Shown here one piece after another: positions 24,629-33,597 of a stretch of 38,873 bases of DNA (positions are counted from its first letter, which is position 1; every line of letters begins with the position of its first letter). The position numbers were made by a program, and so were the translations under genes. The notes under the pieces are model-generated. The model was given only the letters and a program-made list of their open reading frames with translations, was not told the origin of the DNA and searched no databases. The DNA lies in assembly GCA_021300355.1 (NCBI GenBank), contig JAJTEF010000017.1, positions 1 through 38,873 of the forward strand. The letters run 5' to 3'. The stretch is from Sphingomonadaceae bacterium (GTDB lineage: Bacteria; Pseudomonadota; Alphaproteobacteria; Sphingomonadales; Sphingomonadaceae).

Positions 24629-25731
24629 CCGTCATTTCCGTCGACCTGACCAATGCACCTTATGACATTCATGTCCGTGCGGGCTTAATGGCACAGGCGC
24701 CGGAATATCTGCTTCCTTATGCGCGCGACAACCGGTTGTTGGTGGTCACAGACGAAAATGTTGCCCGCGCTGTCTGGCCCGCGCTTGAAGGCGCACTCTC
24801 CGCCGCGGGCGTGAAAACCGCGGTGTATATTTTGCCTGCGGGCGAAGCTGGCAAAAGCTGGGGCGAGCTGGAAAAGCTAACCGACTGGATGCTCGCACAG
24901 CATGTGGAACGTAGCGACCATGTCATCGCGTTAGGCGGCGGCGTTGTCGGCGACATCACGGGTTTCGCAACGCATATCGTAAAGCGCGGCTGTTCGTTCG
25001 TGCAAATCCCGACGACCTTGCTGGCACAAGTGGACAGCAGCGTCGGCGGCAAGACCGCAATCAACAGCGCGGCAGGCAAAAACCTTGTCGGCGCATTTCA
25101 TCAACCTGCATTGGTGCTGATCGACCCTGAATTGTTATCGTCTCTTCCACCACGCCAATTGGCGGCGGGTTTTGCCGAAGTGGTCAAATATGGCCTGATC
25201 GATGATCCCGATTTCTTTCAATTTTGCGAAGACAATCTGGACAGTTTCTTTGCCGGTGACCCGGCAATTCGCGCGCAGGCGATCATAACATCGGTGCAAT
25301 CCAAAGCACGCATCGTCGCCGCTGACGAGACCGAACGCACGGGCACGCGGGCGTTGTTGAACCTGGGCCATACCTTTGGCCATGCGTTGGAAGCCGACAC
25401 AGGCTTTTCGGACAGACTGTTCCATGGCGAAGCCGTCGCAGCGGGGATGGCGCTGGCGTTTCGCTATTCCGTCCGGCTTGGCCTATGCGCCGCAGAGGAT
25501 GCCCGGCGCATATCGCAGCTGCTGAAAGCCGCGGGCTTGCCCACCACGCTTTCAGATGCTGGCGTTACCGCGAACGGTGCAATGCTGGTGGATTATATGC
25601 GGCATGACAAAAAGATGAGCGGTGGCACTTTGCCCTTCTTACTGGCGCGAGGCATAGGCCAAACCTTCCTGTCCAAGGACGTTGTACTGGATGACGTCGC
25701 GGCCTTCCTCGACGACGAAGCTCAATCCTGA
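24625..25731 (+). CDS. aroB: 3-dehydroquinate synthase
   Basis: This 368-residue NAD- and zinc-dependent enzyme converts DAHP to 3-dehydroquinate, the second step of the shikimate pathway. Clear blocks are PAGEAGKSW, GGGVVGDITGFATHIVKRG, IPTTLLAQVDSSVGGKTAIN, the metal-ligand segment AGFAEVVKYGLI, and the second and third ligands in LNLGHTFGHALE and FHGEAVAAGMALA. The length is standard. It overlaps aroK by 4 bp, and its 3' end overlaps the convergent antiporter gene by 10 bp. Confidence 0.97.
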   Translation: MTVISVDLTNAPYDIHVRAGLMAQAPEYLLPYARDNRLLVVTDENVARAVWPALEGALSAAGVKTAVYILPAGEAGKSWGELEKLTDWMLAQHVERSDHVIALGGGVVGDITGFATHIVKRGCSFVQIPTTLLAQVDSSVGGKTAINSAAGKNLVGAFHQPALVLIDPELLSSLPPRQLAAGFAEVVKYGLIDDPDFFQFCEDNLDSFFAGDPAIRAQAIITSVQSKARIVAADETERTGTRALLNLGHTFGHALEADTGFSDRLFHGEAVAAGMALAFRYSVRLGLCAAEDARRISQLLKAAGLPTTLSDAGVTANGAMLVDYMRHDKKMSGGTLPFLLARGIGQTFLSKDVVLDDVAAFLDDEAQS

Positions 25732-27509
25732 GCGATCAGGAAATCATCCGAATTATCACCGCCAAAGCTATGCTGTTTACCAGCGTGCAAATCACCGCTG
25801 GAGAACTGCGCCTTTAGCCGGCTTCGGTCGCGGCGGCGGAATTCAGCGATGATTTCATGAATAGCCTCGCGGTCGGTTCCGAAGAACTTAAGCGCATCAA
25901 CCGACATGCGGATCGACGATTCAAACAGCTCGCGGATGATACTGATTCCATCATCTTCCATCAATGCCAGCGCCTGTTGCCTGTCATTTGCGCGGACAAA
26001 CAGCTTGGTGCGTGGAAATGTCTCACGAACGGGCATCAATGACTCTGCGGTCATGTGCCGGTCGTCGATGCAGAAGAATATCGCTTGCGCGTCCTCGCCC
26101 CCTGCCCGCTGCAACAAATCAACGCGGGTCCCATCGCCGTAGAAGACTTTGACACCAAATTCGCCGCTTGTGTCGATTGTCCGTGGGTTGATATCGATGA
26201 GCGTGACCGACCGGCCTGCGGCCTGCATAATCTGCGACACTTGTTGCCCGAACCGGCCATGGCCAACGATGATGACATTGGCTTGCGAAGCCAACGCAGG
26301 GTCATCAAGCGGGGCTGCACCTTTGGGCTTATGCGCCGCCAACTTGCCAGCAATAATCATCAGGAAAGGCGTCGACGCCATTGACAGCGTGACAACCGCG
26401 CCAAATAGGCTCGCAGCCTCCGGCTCAATCAACAATGCCTGTTGCGCCGCCGTGAACAACACAAATGCGAATTCGCCGCCCTGGCTTAACAGCATGGACA
26501 TGATGATGGAAGGCTTGCTCTTCAATCCAAAGAACCGGCCAAGCGCAAAGATGATGGCAATTTTGACGGCGACCAATGCCAGCGCAAGCCCCGCAACAAA
26601 CAACGGCTGCGCGATAATGACGTCGACATCCAGCAACATGCCGACCGCAAGGAAAAACAGACCGAGCAGGATTGACCGAAACGGATCAATATCCGCCTCA
26701 AGCTCATGCCGGTACGGCGATTCTGCGAGCATGACGCCTGCAACAAACGCCCCCAATGCAGGCGATACGCCAATCGACTGCATGACCGCCGCGCTAACGC
26801 AAACCGTGAACAGCCCTGTGACGATGAACAATTCACGTTCGGAAATCTTGCCGACGAGCCGCAACAATGGCGACAGCAAATAGCGCCCGGCGAGCACCAA
26901 GCCCAATATGGCGAGGATAGCATATAGAACCAGCCGCCAGCCCGTAATGGCGCCATCGTCTGCCGGTGCACGCGACAACGCCGCTACAATCGTCAGCAAT
27001 GGGACAATCGAAATGTCCTGAAACAACAGGATGGAGAAGCTTTTTTCGCCATAGTCGGTTTTCATGCGGCCACGCGATTGCAGCAGCGGCAGCACCTGCG
27101 CAGTGGATGATAAGGCAAGCGGGAGGCCAAGCACCAACGCCGCTTCCCAGCTGAAGGTCGGCATGGCGAGTTGAATGATCGCAAACATGCCAAGACCGCA
27201 GAGCGTCACCTGCAGCGGACCAAATAACAAAATATCCCTGCGCAACAGCCACAATCGGCTAGGCGATAGTTCCAACCCGACGAGGAAAAGCAGCAATATG
27301 ATGCCGATTTCCGAATAGGCCAATATCGTCTCAGGCGCGCCAATCAGGCCAAGTCCGTCCGGACCGATGGCGATACCGGCAACCAGATACCCAAGCACAG
27401 CTCCAAGCCCCAGACGGCGGAAAATGAGCACGGCAACCAGCGCTGCGCCCAGCAACACAACCCCGCCGAGCATCACGTCCGCAACAAGATTATGCGGCGC
27501 ATCCTCCAT
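25722..27509 (-). CDS. CPA2-family cation:proton antiporter (KefB-like)
   Basis: This is a 595-residue membrane antiporter. About 12-13 TM helices span residues 8-380 and include GYLVAGIAIGPDGLGL and LLLFLVGLELSPSRLW, both typical of KefB/KefC. A Rossmann RCK/TrkA-N domain follows (about 405-520: NVIIVGHGRFGQQV, then LIDINPRTID and VFYGDGTRVDLLQRAGGEDA). It probably exchanges K+ or Na+ for H+ and is gated by nucleotide or glutathione adducts; ion and ligand are inferred. Its ATG overlaps the TGA of the Fe-S scaffold-like gene (TGATG), indicating coupling. Confidence 0.92.
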   Translation of the reverse strand: MEDAPHNLVADVMLGGVVLLGAALVAVLIFRRLGLGAVLGYLVAGIAIGPDGLGLIGAPETILAYSEIGIILLLFLVGLELSPSRLWLLRRDILLFGPLQVTLCGLGMFAIIQLAMPTFSWEAALVLGLPLALSSTAQVLPLLQSRGRMKTDYGEKSFSILLFQDISIVPLLTIVAALSRAPADDGAITGWRLVLYAILAILGLVLAGRYLLSPLLRLVGKISERELFIVTGLFTVCVSAAVMQSIGVSPALGAFVAGVMLAESPYRHELEADIDPFRSILLGLFFLAVGMLLDVDVIIAQPLFVAGLALALVAVKIAIIFALGRFFGLKSKPSIIMSMLLSQGGEFAFVLFTAAQQALLIEPEAASLFGAVVTLSMASTPFLMIIAGKLAAHKPKGAAPLDDPALASQANVIIVGHGRFGQQVSQIMQAAGRSVTLIDINPRTIDTSGEFGVKVFYGDGTRVDLLQRAGGEDAQAIFFCIDDRHMTAESLMPVRETFPRTKLFVRANDRQQALALMEDDGISIIRELFESSIRMSVDALKFFGTDREAIHEIIAEFRRRDRSRLKAQFSSGDLHAGKQHSFGGDNSDDFLIAQD

Positions 27510-27943
27510 CAGCTTTTCTCTTTGATGTTCTGCGCCGCAGCCAGAACCGCATCATAGGGCAGCAAGATGGCCGCATGCCGTGACGGATAATCACTGGCCG
27601 CCGAAAGCAGATCGAGTTCAGGCCAAATGGCGGGCATCGCGCCCTCGCGCCGTAATGCTTGGGCAATGCCATCGCGCAGGTCATTAAGCATCGATAGGCT
27701 CAACCCGTCGGCGTTCTGCCGCAAAATGGCAGCCGAGGCCTGACCCAAGGCGCAGGCGTTTGCGCGCAGGGCCAGCCCGCATATATGCCCGCTTGCGTCG
27801 GTCATGACATCTGCCTGCATCCGGCTTCCGCAAACCGGAGATCGGACCTCTGCCGAACCGTCGGGATTTTCAAGGCGGTCATTCGCGACCAATGCGGTCG
27901 CGAGGCGAAGTATATCGCGATTGTAGAGAGCGGAACCGCTCAC
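27509..27943 (-). CDS. IscU/SufU-like scaffold protein, degenerate
   Basis: This is a 144-residue protein with the IscU/SufU fold. Two of the three ligand cysteines are evident: Cys38 in SPVCGSRM and Cys64 in NACALGQASA. The third, expected in the PSRHAAILLPYDAV segment, is absent, and the Asp of the usual CGD motif is Ser. It is named an iron-sulfur cluster assembly scaffold by homology, but with only two of three ligands it may carry clusters differently or have another role. It overlaps cvpA by 4 bp upstream and the antiporter by 1 bp downstream. Confidence 0.83.
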   Translation of the reverse strand: MSGSALYNRDILRLATALVANDRLENPDGSAEVRSPVCGSRMQADVMTDASGHICGLALRANACALGQASAAILRQNADGLSLSMLNDLRDGIAQALRREGAMPAIWPELDLLSAASDYPSRHAAILLPYDAVLAAAQNIKEKS

Positions 27944-28464
27944 TCGTTTGTTCCCGCGGCTTCGTCGTCGGCCCCGCGGTTCTCCCGAACGAAATCAGAC
28001 ATGGCTGTCCCGCTTGCGTTCAGCAGCGGATAGGTGCGTGATTGTGTCATCCATTCAGGGCGTTCCTCATCCGCGCCAAAGAACATGCCATAACCCATGA
28101 CGAGCAAAAGGAATATCAGCGTCGCCATCATCAGCCCCTTCAACATTCCAAAGCCAAAGCCCAAAACCCGGTCAAATGGCCCCAAAAGCGATTTGCGTGA
28201 TCGCGCGCCAAGCGATTTTGCGATCCATCTACCAAGTGCATAGATGACGATGCCAATAGACAGAAACGCCACAATAGCCGCGCTTGTTTCCGAACCAATG
28301 GTTTCCGCCAGTGCAGACGTGGCAGGGGCATGCAGCACGCGGACTGCAGCGATAACCAATATCCATGCAATCATCGACAGCGTCTCTTGCACAAAACCGC
28401 GCAATAAGCCGAAAACGGCTCCGCTGCCGATTAGGAAAAATACAATGATATCAAATGCGGTCAT
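27940..28464 (-). CDS. cvpA: CvpA family membrane protein
   Basis: This is a 174-residue inner-membrane protein with four predicted TM helices (about residues 3-22, 28-47, 62-80 and 102-125) and a polar C-terminus. MTAFDIIVFFLIGSGAVFGLLRGFVQE is the CvpA signature. CvpA is known from colicin V production and envelope stress and bile resistance; its biochemical role is unclear. It is co-directional with radA (117-bp gap) upstream and overlaps the scaffold-like gene downstream. Confidence 0.92.
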   Translation of the reverse strand: MTAFDIIVFFLIGSGAVFGLLRGFVQETLSMIAWILVIAAVRVLHAPATSALAETIGSETSAAIVAFLSIGIVIYALGRWIAKSLGARSRKSLLGPFDRVLGFGFGMLKGLMMATLIFLLLVMGYGMFFGADEERPEWMTQSRTYPLLNASGTAMSDFVRENRGADDEAAGTNE

Positions 28465-28581
28465 GTGAAGCTGCTGCCCAATCTATAATCCGTCGCACCT
28501 CGTCCGCAGTGCGCTAATATCGCCATTCAAGCCGCTACGCCGCTTGATTTCTGTCGCATATGACATGGCCTAAAAACGGAT

Positions 28582-29946
28582 TTAGTGACGTCCCAGCATA
28601 TGGTCAACGAGATTGGCCAGCGTGCGGAACTCTTGCGTGGAAATTCCCGACTGTCCCTTCACCGATGGCGGTACAAGTGCCCGGCTAAAGCCAAGCTTGG
28701 CCGATTCCTTCAAGCGCAATGCGCCATGCGCGACGGGGCGAATCTCGCCCGACAAAGCGACTTCCCCAAACAGGACAGCATCCGACGGCAAGGGCCGCTC
28801 GGCCAATGCGGATACCAGCGCCGCCGCGACCGCAAGGTCCGCCGCAGGGTCCGAAATGCGATAGCCACCCGCGATGTTCAGATATACTTCAGCAGTCGAA
28901 AAGCTAAGGCCACAACGCGCCTCCAACACCGCCAATATCATGGCGAGCCGTCCGCTGTCCCATCCGACCACCGCGCGGCGCGGCGTCGCACCGCTGGATA
29001 GGCGCACGGTAAGCGCCTGAATTTCAACGAGCACTGGCCGCGTCCCTTCCAACGCCGGAAACACCGTTGCGCCAGTCACTTGCTCTGCACGGTCGGTCAG
29101 GAACAAGGCGCTTGGGTTACCAACCTCGGTCAGGCCCTCTTCCGCCATGGCGAAAACGCCAATCTCATCGGTGCCGCCAAAGCGGTTCTTCGATGCGCGC
29201 AATATGCGATATTGATGGCTTCGCTCACCTTCAAACGCCAGCACCGTATCGACCATATGTTCAAGCACGCGTGGTCCGGCAATCGTTCCGTCTTTGGTGA
29301 CATGGCCAACCAGCATCAATGCAGAGCCGCGCTCTTTGGCAAAACGGATCAGCTCTTGTGCCGATGCCCGCACTTGGCTGACGGTGCCCGGGGCGCCTTC
29401 AATCAAATCGCTGTGCATCGTCTGAATCGAGTCGATCACCAGCAAGGCGGGCGGCGCGCCCTTCCCCATGGTGGTCAATATGTCGCGGACCGAGGTTGCC
29501 GCCGCCAATTGCACGGGCGCATCGCCCAGCCCAAGCCGCCGTGCGCGCAAACGCACTTGGTCGACCGCCTCTTCGCCCGAAATATACGCAACGCTCAGCC
29601 CACGCCGCGCAAGATTGGCCGCCGCTTGCAACAGCAAAGTAGACTTACCAATGCCCGGATCACCGCCCAGCAACGTCGCTGACCCCGGCACAAGGCCACC
29701 ACCCAACGCGCGGTCGAACTCAGCGATGCCGGTCGAGGCGCGATCAGGTAGTTTGATGTCGGTGTTCAGCCCCGACAGTTCCACCGAACGCCCGCCCGAA
29801 TGCAAATGATGCTTCAGTTCAAAGACTGTCGCGCTCGCTTCTTCCGCCAGCGTATTCCATTCGCCGCAGTCGTCACATTGCCCCTGCCAACGGTTCGCTT
29901 CTGAACCGCATGCCTGACATACATATTTGCGCTTTGCCTTTGCCAT
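28582..29946 (-). CDS. radA: DNA repair protein RadA
   Basis: This 454-residue RadA (Sms) is a RecA-like ATPase that processes recombination branches. The N-terminal C4 zinc finger has Cys10, 13, 24 and 27. The Walker A GGDPGIGKST lies near residues 94-103. The RadA-specific KNRFG motif (ASKNRFGGTDEIG) and the C-terminal Lon-like domain (AEVYLNIAGGYRISDPAADLAVAAALVSA) complete the family. The ATG at 29946 gives the canonical MAKAKRKYVC start. A perfect SOS-type box lies 15 bp upstream (29962-29976), so induction by DNA damage is likely. Confidence 0.97.
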   Translation of the reverse strand: MAKAKRKYVCQACGSEANRWQGQCDDCGEWNTLAEEASATVFELKHHLHSGGRSVELSGLNTDIKLPDRASTGIAEFDRALGGGLVPGSATLLGGDPGIGKSTLLLQAAANLARRGLSVAYISGEEAVDQVRLRARRLGLGDAPVQLAAATSVRDILTTMGKGAPPALLVIDSIQTMHSDLIEGAPGTVSQVRASAQELIRFAKERGSALMLVGHVTKDGTIAGPRVLEHMVDTVLAFEGERSHQYRILRASKNRFGGTDEIGVFAMAEEGLTEVGNPSALFLTDRAEQVTGATVFPALEGTRPVLVEIQALTVRLSSGATPRRAVVGWDSGRLAMILAVLEARCGLSFSTAEVYLNIAGGYRISDPAADLAVAAALVSALAERPLPSDAVLFGEVALSGEIRPVAHGALRLKESAKLGFSRALVPPSVKGQSGISTQEFRTLANLVDHMLGRH

Positions 29947-29961
29947 AAGCAGAAACTATCA

Positions 29962-29976
29962 GAACATATCAAGAAC
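29962..29976 (-). promoter_or_regulatory. SOS (LexA) box upstream of radA
   Basis: GAAC-ATATCAA-GAAC on the plus strand, or GTTC-N7-GTTC on the radA strand. This is exactly the alphaproteobacterial LexA recognition pattern. It begins 15 bp before the radA ATG and 64 bp before the divergent patatin gene, so it could also affect that gene. Confidence 0.65.
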
Positions 29977-30039
29977 TCAAGCCGTAAAAAGCACGCATCG
30001 GTGCTTGCGCACGACCGTTGGCGCTGTCACACCATAGGC

Positions 30040-32379
30040 ATGCGTGAAAAAGAACTTCGGCTGGCGCTCATTTGTTATGGCGGGGTAAGCCTTGCCATCT
30101 ACATGCATGGCGTCACGCGCGAGATTTGGCATATGGTCCGCGCCAGCCGCGCATTCCATGACGCAGCGCCCGCCGCCCAGGGCAGCGAGTCCGTCTATCA
30201 CGACCTCCTTGCCGAAATGTCGCAGGTCAGCGGGACGAAGCTGCGCGTGCTCACGGATATTATCGCCGGTTCAAGTGCAGGCGGCATTAACGGCATATTT
30301 CTGTCCCAAGCGATTGTCACAGGGCAGTCGCTGGAGCCGCTGACCGACATGTGGCTTGAAATGGCGGATGTGGACGTCTTGCTTGACCCCGATGCCCGCC
30401 CGCTGTCGCGCTTCTCCAAATTTTGGGCAACACCGATTGCGTGGATGATATTGCGGCGGCGCGGCGGCACTGTTGAACGGACGGTTGCGAAGGAAGCACA
30501 GGAAGAGGTGGCAACCAAGCTGTCGCGTTTCGTTCGTGCCCGCTGGTTCGCGCCACCCTTTGGTGGCAATGTCTTTTCCAAGCTATTGTTGGATGCGTTG
30601 AAGGCCATGGAGGCGAGTAAAGCCGGATCACCGCTTTTGCCCATCAACCAACCGCTCGACCTGTTTGTGACGGTCACCGATTTTAACGGGCATGATCAAA
30701 TCTTGCGCCTGAACAGCCCGCCCGAGGTGACGGAGTCTGAGCACCGGATCACCGTGGACTTTTCGACACGCGGGCGGACGGGCCTTGCCGATATGGCCGA
30801 ACTCATCTTTGCGGCACGGGCGACCGCCAGCTTCCCGGGGGCCTTTCCGCCCTTTTCGGTGCGGGAACTTGACCGATTACTTGCGCGCGAGAATGTGCCG
30901 TGGCTGGGGCGGAACGCATTTCTAAAACGTATATTGCCGCAACAATTTGCCGCCAATGCAGCGGAAGACACAATGCTGATTGACGGTTCCGTGCTCGCCA
31001 ATGCCCCGTTTAATCAAGCGATTGCCGCCCTGCGCAACCGCCCCGCGCGCCGCGAAGTCGACCGACGCTTTGTCTATATTGACCCAAAGCCCGGCCGCCC
31101 AAGTTTCCGCTTCGGTCGGCGCAACGCAGACGGCAGCGCCGACAACCCGCGCAAACCGCCCGGCTTTTTCGCAACGATATTTGGCGCGACATCAAACATC
31201 CCGCGGGAGCAACCGATCCGCGATAGCTTGGAAAAAATCACCGGCCGGTCGGAACGGATCGAACGGATGCGACAGGTGATCGACAGCCTACGGGACGAAG
31301 TCGAAACCACCGTGGAGGCACTGCTGGGCAAGACCTGGTTCCTGAGCCAGCCGACTGCCGTCCGTATGCAGAAATGGCGCCAATCTGCGCAGGAAAAGGC
31401 GATACTTGCCGCTGGCTTCAGCTATCGGGCTTATGGCCATCTCAAGCTTGCGGGCGTCGTCGACGATATTGTGGCGACCGCGCGTCGCAGCCTGCCGGAT
31501 GCAAATAACGGGTTTTTCCGGGACTTGAGAGCCGCCTTGTGGGCCGAAATCAGGACACGGGGATTGGACAGCATGCCGCATGACAGCGGCAAACAAGCCA
31601 CCAGACAGTCCATCGCCTTTTTTGGCACGCACGATCTACGGTTCAGAATTCGCCGGCTCCGCTTCCTTGCACGGCATCTGACGGAAGAGGTCGAAAATGT
31701 CATCGACGTACCCGAAAAGGACATCACGCAGATCCGTGACGCCATTTATCGCTGTCTGGCGATGTATCTGGATCTGGAAACAGCCGAATTCCTCGGCGCC
31801 GATTTTGCCATGGCCGCAAAGACAGGCGTCACCAACCCGGCCGGGCTCATGAACCATTTGGCATCACAGCGCGACCTCGTCCAAACCGACCTGCGCGTGG
31901 ATGCGATATTGTGCGCCGCGCTCCTGGCACTGCCGGTTGAGGCGCGGCGGGCCATGCTGCTCGGCTATCTGGGTTATGCGCTGTACGATATCGCGACCTT
32001 GCCATTGTTGCAGGACGAAGGGTTCGACGAATTTGACCCCGTCAAAGTGGACCGCATTTCACCCGAAGATTGCAACTCCATCCGCCAAGGTGGCGCAGCC
32101 GCCACGTTAAAGGGCATAGAATTCAACAATTTCGGCGCTTTTTTCAGCCGGTCCTATCGCGAGAATGATTATCTGTGGGGGCGGTTGCACGGGGCAGAAC
32201 GGCTCATCGACATTTTGGTGTCGTCCCTTCCCGCCGGTCATGACTTCGCCGAAAGCAGGGTGCGGGCTTACAAAAGGCTCGCCTTCCAAGCGATATTGGA
32301 TGAGGAGCAGGATCGGCTGAAATATGTCCAGCCCCTTATCGCGTCATTGCGGAACGAGATTGATCAGATCGAAACCTGA
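30040..32379 (+). CDS. Patatin-like lipase with DUF3376
   Basis: This is a 779-residue protein. The N-terminal patatin domain has the oxyanion-hole loop GGVSLAIYMHG (residues 14-24), the nucleophile elbow GSSAGG with Ser79, and the catalytic Asp in LIDGSVLANAPF (about residue 310). The long C-terminal part (about 370-779, helix-rich, with FFSRSYRENDYLWGRLHGAERLIDIL near the end) matches the DUF3376 region of large bacterial patatins. It probably hydrolyses lipid acyl esters. There is no signal peptide. The start ATG at 30040 places the family motif at the N-terminus; the ribosome-binding site is weak. It is divergent from radA. Confidence 0.92.
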   Translation: MREKELRLALICYGGVSLAIYMHGVTREIWHMVRASRAFHDAAPAAQGSESVYHDLLAEMSQVSGTKLRVLTDIIAGSSAGGINGIFLSQAIVTGQSLEPLTDMWLEMADVDVLLDPDARPLSRFSKFWATPIAWMILRRRGGTVERTVAKEAQEEVATKLSRFVRARWFAPPFGGNVFSKLLLDALKAMEASKAGSPLLPINQPLDLFVTVTDFNGHDQILRLNSPPEVTESEHRITVDFSTRGRTGLADMAELIFAARATASFPGAFPPFSVRELDRLLARENVPWLGRNAFLKRILPQQFAANAAEDTMLIDGSVLANAPFNQAIAALRNRPARREVDRRFVYIDPKPGRPSFRFGRRNADGSADNPRKPPGFFATIFGATSNIPREQPIRDSLEKITGRSERIERMRQVIDSLRDEVETTVEALLGKTWFLSQPTAVRMQKWRQSAQEKAILAAGFSYRAYGHLKLAGVVDDIVATARRSLPDANNGFFRDLRAALWAEIRTRGLDSMPHDSGKQATRQSIAFFGTHDLRFRIRRLRFLARHLTEEVENVIDVPEKDITQIRDAIYRCLAMYLDLETAEFLGADFAMAAKTGVTNPAGLMNHLASQRDLVQTDLRVDAILCAALLALPVEARRAMLLGYLGYALYDIATLPLLQDEGFDEFDPVKVDRISPEDCNSIRQGGAAATLKGIEFNNFGAFFSRSYRENDYLWGRLHGAERLIDILVSSLPAGHDFAESRVRAYKRLAFQAILDEEQDRLKYVQPLIASLRNEIDQIET

Positions 32380-32402
32380 CCGATCACTTCACCACATCGC
32401 AA

Positions 32403-33527
32403 TCAAGGCGCAATGCCGTCCCAAATCCCTTTGAGCTTATCAAAGAAGCCCGTCGACTGCGGACATTCCTCACCGGTTTCGGTTTCGCGGAACTCACGCA
32501 ATATTTCTTTCTGGCGCGCTGACAGCTTGGACGGCGTTTCAACATCGATTTGAATGACCATGTCGCCACGTCCGCGTCCTTGCAGGACGGGCATCCCTGC
32601 CCCACGTTGGCGCAGCTGTTTGCCCGACTGAATGCCCTCTGGAACGATGATGAGGTGTTCAGCACCATCGAGGCCCGGAATACGGATTTCGCCGCCCAGC
32701 GCCGCCGTGGTGAAGCTTACGGGCACACGGCAGAACAATGTCGTGCCGTCGCGCTCAAACACCTTGTGCCGCGACAGATGGATGAAGATGTACAGGTCAC
32801 CGGCGGCCGCGCCATAAGGCCCAGCTTCGCCCTTGCCCGCAACCCGAATGCGGGTGCCTTCATCGACGCCAGGCGGAATATTTACGGATATGGTCTTGCG
32901 TTCGTCCTTGCGGCCTTCGCCCGCACAGACACGGCATGGGTCTTCGATAACCTCACCCCGGCCATGACAGGTCGGGCATGTCCGTTCGACCACGAAGAAA
33001 CCTTGCTGCGCACGCACCTTGCCGTGACCGGCACACAGGTTGCAACGGCGCTTGCCCGAACCCGGGGTTGCGCCTGTCCCGTCACAGGTGCCGCAAGCCG
33101 TCGCCACGTCGATGGTGATTTCGGCATCCTTGCCGTGGAAGGCTTCGTCGAGTGAAATCTCGAGGTCATAGCGTAAGTCTGCGCCGCGTGCGGGGCCGCG
33201 CTGGCGTCCACCAAAGGCATCGCCGAAAAAGCTTTCGAATATGTCGGAAAAGTCACCAAAGCCACCGCCGCCCTGGCCGCCGCCACCCATGCCGCCATTT
33301 TCAAACGCGGCTTTGCCAAGACGGTCGTAAGCCGAGCGTTTTTGGGGATCTTTTAGGACATCATAGGCCTGGCTGACCGCTTTAAATCTGGCTTCGGATT
33401 TGTCGCAGCCGGGATTGCGGTCGGGATGGCATTCCATCGCGATCCGGCGATAGGCGGACTTCAGCGTCTTTTCGTCCGCTGTCCGCTCGACTTCCAACAA
33501 TTCGTAATAATCGATGTCAAGATTCAT
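32403..33527 (-). CDS. dnaJ: Chaperone protein DnaJ
   Basis: This is a 374-residue type I DnaJ. The J domain (residues 4-70) has HPD at about 33-35. A short Gly/Phe-rich stretch (about 75-105) and four zinc-finger repeats (CGTCDGTG, CNLCAGHG, CPTCHGRG, CRVCAGEG) precede the C-terminal substrate-binding domains. It stimulates DnaK ATPase and delivers clients. The gene follows dnaK by 70 bp that contain a stable hairpin and a run of nine G bases just before the start. It is convergent with the patatin gene (23-bp gap). Confidence 0.97.
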   Translation of the reverse strand: MNLDIDYYELLEVERTADEKTLKSAYRRIAMECHPDRNPGCDKSEARFKAVSQAYDVLKDPQKRSAYDRLGKAAFENGGMGGGGQGGGGFGDFSDIFESFFGDAFGGRQRGPARGADLRYDLEISLDEAFHGKDAEITIDVATACGTCDGTGATPGSGKRRCNLCAGHGKVRAQQGFFVVERTCPTCHGRGEVIEDPCRVCAGEGRKDERKTISVNIPPGVDEGTRIRVAGKGEAGPYGAAAGDLYIFIHLSRHKVFERDGTTLFCRVPVSFTTAALGGEIRIPGLDGAEHLIIVPEGIQSGKQLRQRGAGMPVLQGRGRGDMVIQIDVETPSKLSARQKEILREFRETETGEECPQSTGFFDKLKGIWDGIAP

Positions 33528-33545
33528 GACTGACTACCCCCCCCC

Positions 33546-33597
33546 GGCTTCCTGACCGTCGCTGCATTACGCTGGCGACGGTCGGGAATTTTCAACA
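33546..33597 (-). other. Hairpin between dnaK and dnaJ
   Basis: GACCGTCGC and GCGACGGTC form a perfect 9-bp stem (extendable outside) around a 12-nt loop in the dnaK-dnaJ gap. No U-run follows, so it looks like an attenuator or mRNA processing and stability element. It would set the dnaK to dnaJ ratio, and is not a full terminator. Confidence 0.5.
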
